Assembly (NCBI RefSeq): GCF_021654775.1
Contig: NZ_AP025343.1
Coordinates: 4,245,501 to 4,309,500, forward strand
Direction: 5' to 3'
From: Paenibacillus azoreducens
GTDB taxonomy: Bacteria > Bacillota > Bacilli > Paenibacillales > Paenibacillaceae
Length of the DNA: 64,000 nt
Positions within the stretch are counted from its first letter, which is position 1; each line of letters begins with the position of its first letter. This document shows, piece by piece, positions 62,550 to 64,000 of this stretch. The position numbers and the translations under genes were made by a program. The notes beneath the pieces were generated by a model. It ran no database searches. It was not told the origin of the DNA and worked only from the letters and a program-made list of their open reading frames with translations.

Positions 62550-62903
62550 TTAAACCACGTAATTCGAGGTGAACTTAATGGGCAAAAGAAATAAGTATTT
62601 TTTGCGGACTAAAATGTACGGAACAAACGGCAATCGGGGTTTGGGGATTCGCAGCAGCCACAGCAGCGGAATCACGAACAGCAGCGGCAGGACCGATGCT
62701 GCAATCAACAGCTTTTGGATAAAAGCAGGGGTTCTGCGTGTCAGCAGTTTGCTTTGCGAATCGATGCGGCTGTGTACCGTCTCGGTTTCGCTATTGTAGA
62801 CGTGGGTAACTTCCTCTTCGAAAGAGATGGGAAAAGTGAACATTTGGACGCATCCAAGTACGACGATAAGCAGCATACGTAGTCTTTTTGTCAGTGTCGT
62901 CAT
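62550..62903 (-). CDS. Small membrane protein, function unknown
   Basis: 117 aa. Hydrophobic segment at 10-25 (MLLIVVLGCVQMFTFPIS), a polar stretch rich in Glu/Thr/Ser at 28-58, and a second membrane helix at 64-84 (LLIAASVLPLLFVIPLLWLL) followed by a basic tail. A GGGAGGGATGGG site precedes the ATG, which supports a real gene. I do not recognise a family. It stands between khtT and cysI with no clear partner. Confidence 0.55.
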   Translation of the reverse strand: MTTLTKRLRMLLIVVLGCVQMFTFPISFEEEVTHVYNSETETVHSRIDSQSKLLTRRTPAFIQKLLIAASVLPLLFVIPLLWLLRIPKPRLPFVPYILVRKKYLFLLPIKFTSNYVV

Positions 62904-63050
62904 CCCATCCCTCCCTCTTGTGAAAAATTCATATATATTTATTTTAACATGAAAAAAGATTCCGTTTCAAATCATACCTTCTGTAAATATTATGCTTTAT
63001 GTACGGCGGCGATCACTTTCTCTTAGAAGTCGTATGTCATAAAATAACCA

Positions 63051-63082
63051 AAACCCTCCGCCATGAAACATGGTGGGAGGGT
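63051..63082 (-). terminator. Terminator after cysI
   Basis: AACCCTCC-GCCATGAAACATGGTG-GGAGGGTT with an inner CCAT/ATGG stem, about 50 bases past the cysI stop. Confidence 0.8.
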
Positions 63083-63133
63083 TGTTGACGTCTTTTCATT
63101 CATTCTGGCGAGAAATAAACACCCGCGCTTGAT

Positions 63134-64000
63134 TTATGCGTGAAACTCCTGCCCGTCGCGAACCTCCCGCACATACCCTGCCCGGATCACGAAGTCTCCG
63201 AAACGCTCTCCTACTTCCCGCTCCGCCGCGTAATGCGCCAGAATCGGCCGGAGCGATTCGAGAATTTCCGCTTCGCCGATGTTTTCTTTGTACAGCTTAT
63301 TCAACCGGTTGCCCGCAAAACCGCCGCCCAAATACATGTTGTATTTCCCGGGGGCTTTGCCGATAAACGAAAGTTCCGCCAGTGCCGGCCGAGCGCAGCC
63401 GTTCGGACAGCCGGTCATACGGATGACGATCTCTTCTTCCCCGATACCTTCCGCTTCGAGAATCCGTTCAATTTGATCCAGTAAAGACGGCAAATATCGT
63501 TCGGACTCGGCCATGGCAAGACCACAGGTTGGGAGGGCGACACAAGCCATCGAATTCCGCCGCAAGCTTGAAAAATGAACGCCGTCCATTAAGCGGTATT
63601 GCTCGATCAACGCTGCGATTTTTTTCTTGCTTTGCGTAGCGATGTTGGCAATAATGAGGTTTTGATTCGGCGTTAAGCGGAAATCTCCTTTATGAACTTT
63701 GGCGATCTCACGCAGTCCCGTCATTAACGGATAATCCTCCAGATCCTTTACGCGGCCGTTTTGAATAAACAGCGTAAAATGCCATTTGGCGTTGCTGCCC
63801 TTCACCCAGCCGTACCGGTCGCCATTGTCGTCGAATCGAAACGGTCTGGCTTCCTCAAGCTTCCATCCGAGGCGTGCGGTCAGCTCATCCGTAAACCAAC
63901 CGATTCCCCGGTCGTCGATCGTGTATTTAAAACGGGCATGCTTGCGGACGGCACGGTCTCCATAATCACGCTGAATCGTAACGGTTTGTTCGGCGACATC
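63134..64000 (-). CDS. cysI: Assimilatory sulfite reductase hemoprotein (CysI/Sir), 5' end outside window
   Basis: The last 288 codons. The 4Fe-4S/sirohaem ligands are intact: [16 protein letters not shown] and [10 protein letters not shown], giving C-x5-C and C-x3-[21 protein letters not shown] and [18 protein letters not shown] belong to the two ferredoxin-like modules. It reduces sulfite to sulfide with six electrons for cysteine synthesis, using CysJ or ferredoxin. Note contrast with the altered copy at 52055-52675. Upstream partners lie beyond the right edge. Confidence 0.93.
   Translation of the reverse strand, partial: DVAEQTVTIQRDYGDRAVRKHARFKYTIDDRGIGWFTDELTARLGWKLEEARPFRFDDNGDRYGWVKGSNAKWHFTLFIQNGRVKDLEDYPLMTGLREIAKVHKGDFRLTPNQNLIIANIATQSKKKIAALIEQYRLMDGVHFSSLRRNSMACVALPTCGLAMAESERYLPSLLDQIERILEAEGIGEEEIVIRMTGCPNGCARPALAELSFIGKAPGKYNMYLGGGFAGNRLNKLYKENIGEAEILESLRPILAHYAAEREVGERFGDFVIRAGYVREVRDGQEFHA

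Overview
The window looks like chromosome of a spore-forming, motile, low-to-mid GC Gram-positive of the Paenibacillus type. This rests on content, not on a database match: a GerA-type spore germination operon, an ECF sigma factor with an RsiV-like lysozyme-sensing anti-sigma factor, secreted proteins with copper-amine-oxidase-N stalk domains, CsoR/CopA/CopZ, AdaA/AdaB-type alkylation repair, YdjI/YdjG-like proteins, YitT, KhtTU, and a sigma-D-type promoter on a chemoreceptor gene. I saw no rRNA, tRNA, prophage, complete insertion sequence or CRISPR array. Most genes lie on the minus strand. Both ends cut genes: a BltD-like acetyltransferase on the left and the beta subunit of sulfite reductase on the right.

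Layout. 0.6-4.7 kb: minus-strand cluster of YheO-like regulator, PatB/MalY C-S lyase, NhaC antiporter and RidA. 5-11.8 kb: chemoreceptor, MATE exporter, DMT exporter diverging from a MocR regulator with a clear palindromic site, and a VOC protein. 11.8-17.1 kb: cytoplasmic GH84 hexosaminidase, a MITE-like element, and a YdjI/YdjG pair. 17.1-24.5 kb: flavin monooxygenase, DUF896 protein, Rrf2 regulator, SigV-RsiV pair, a secreted RsiV-like protein sharing the SigV promoter signature, and a large secreted TIM-barrel/FnIII protein. 25-26.7 kb: an A/T-rich PLP decarboxylase that looks acquired. 26.8-33 kb: arylamine N-acetyltransferase, a repeat-filled gap, two SDR dehydrogenases diverging from a LysR regulator, and cardiolipin synthase. 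33-38 kb: secreted GH18 protein, a second ECF sigma/anti-sigma pair, and an LtaS-like enzyme. 38.2-42.5 kb: a six-gene alkylation-damage operon. 42.5-47 kb: isochorismatase-family hydrolase, a LexA-like box, and gerAA-AB-AC. 47-51.4 kb: CGNR regulator diverging from an epoxide hydrolase, a phosphoesterase, and an acyl-CoA-dehydrogenase-like protein. 51.5-56 kb: copper operon csoR / copA-sirohaem-domain protein-copZ-glutaredoxin. 56-64 kb: methyltransferase, VanW protein, a broken AraC regulator, SRPBCC protein, YitT, KhtTU, a small membrane protein and cysI.

The best candidates for new biology are four. (1) The alkylation operon joins AdaA, AdaB, a 2OG-Fe(II) oxygenase, an SplB-like radical SAM protein, an AlkA-type glycosylase and an AlkD-type HEAT protein under one probable promoter and one strong terminator. 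(2) Two promoters share an 11-base -35 block and a CGTC -10 at identical spacing. They link sigV-rsiV to a secreted protein carrying the RsiV-type sensing domain without the sigma-binding part. (3) A shortened sirohaem-reductase-like protein with altered cysteines sits inside the copper operon. (4) A PatB-NhaC-RidA-YheO cluster pairs a C-S lyase with the enzyme that clears its reactive product.

The gaps also hold four families of dispersed or tandem short repeats: a 167-bp MITE-like element with a solo end, TAACGAAACT repeats, CAAAGT/ACTTTG stem-loops, and 50-51-bp repeats. Several divergent intergenic regions carry well-formed operator candidates. All function calls come from reading translated sequence by eye; no searches were run.
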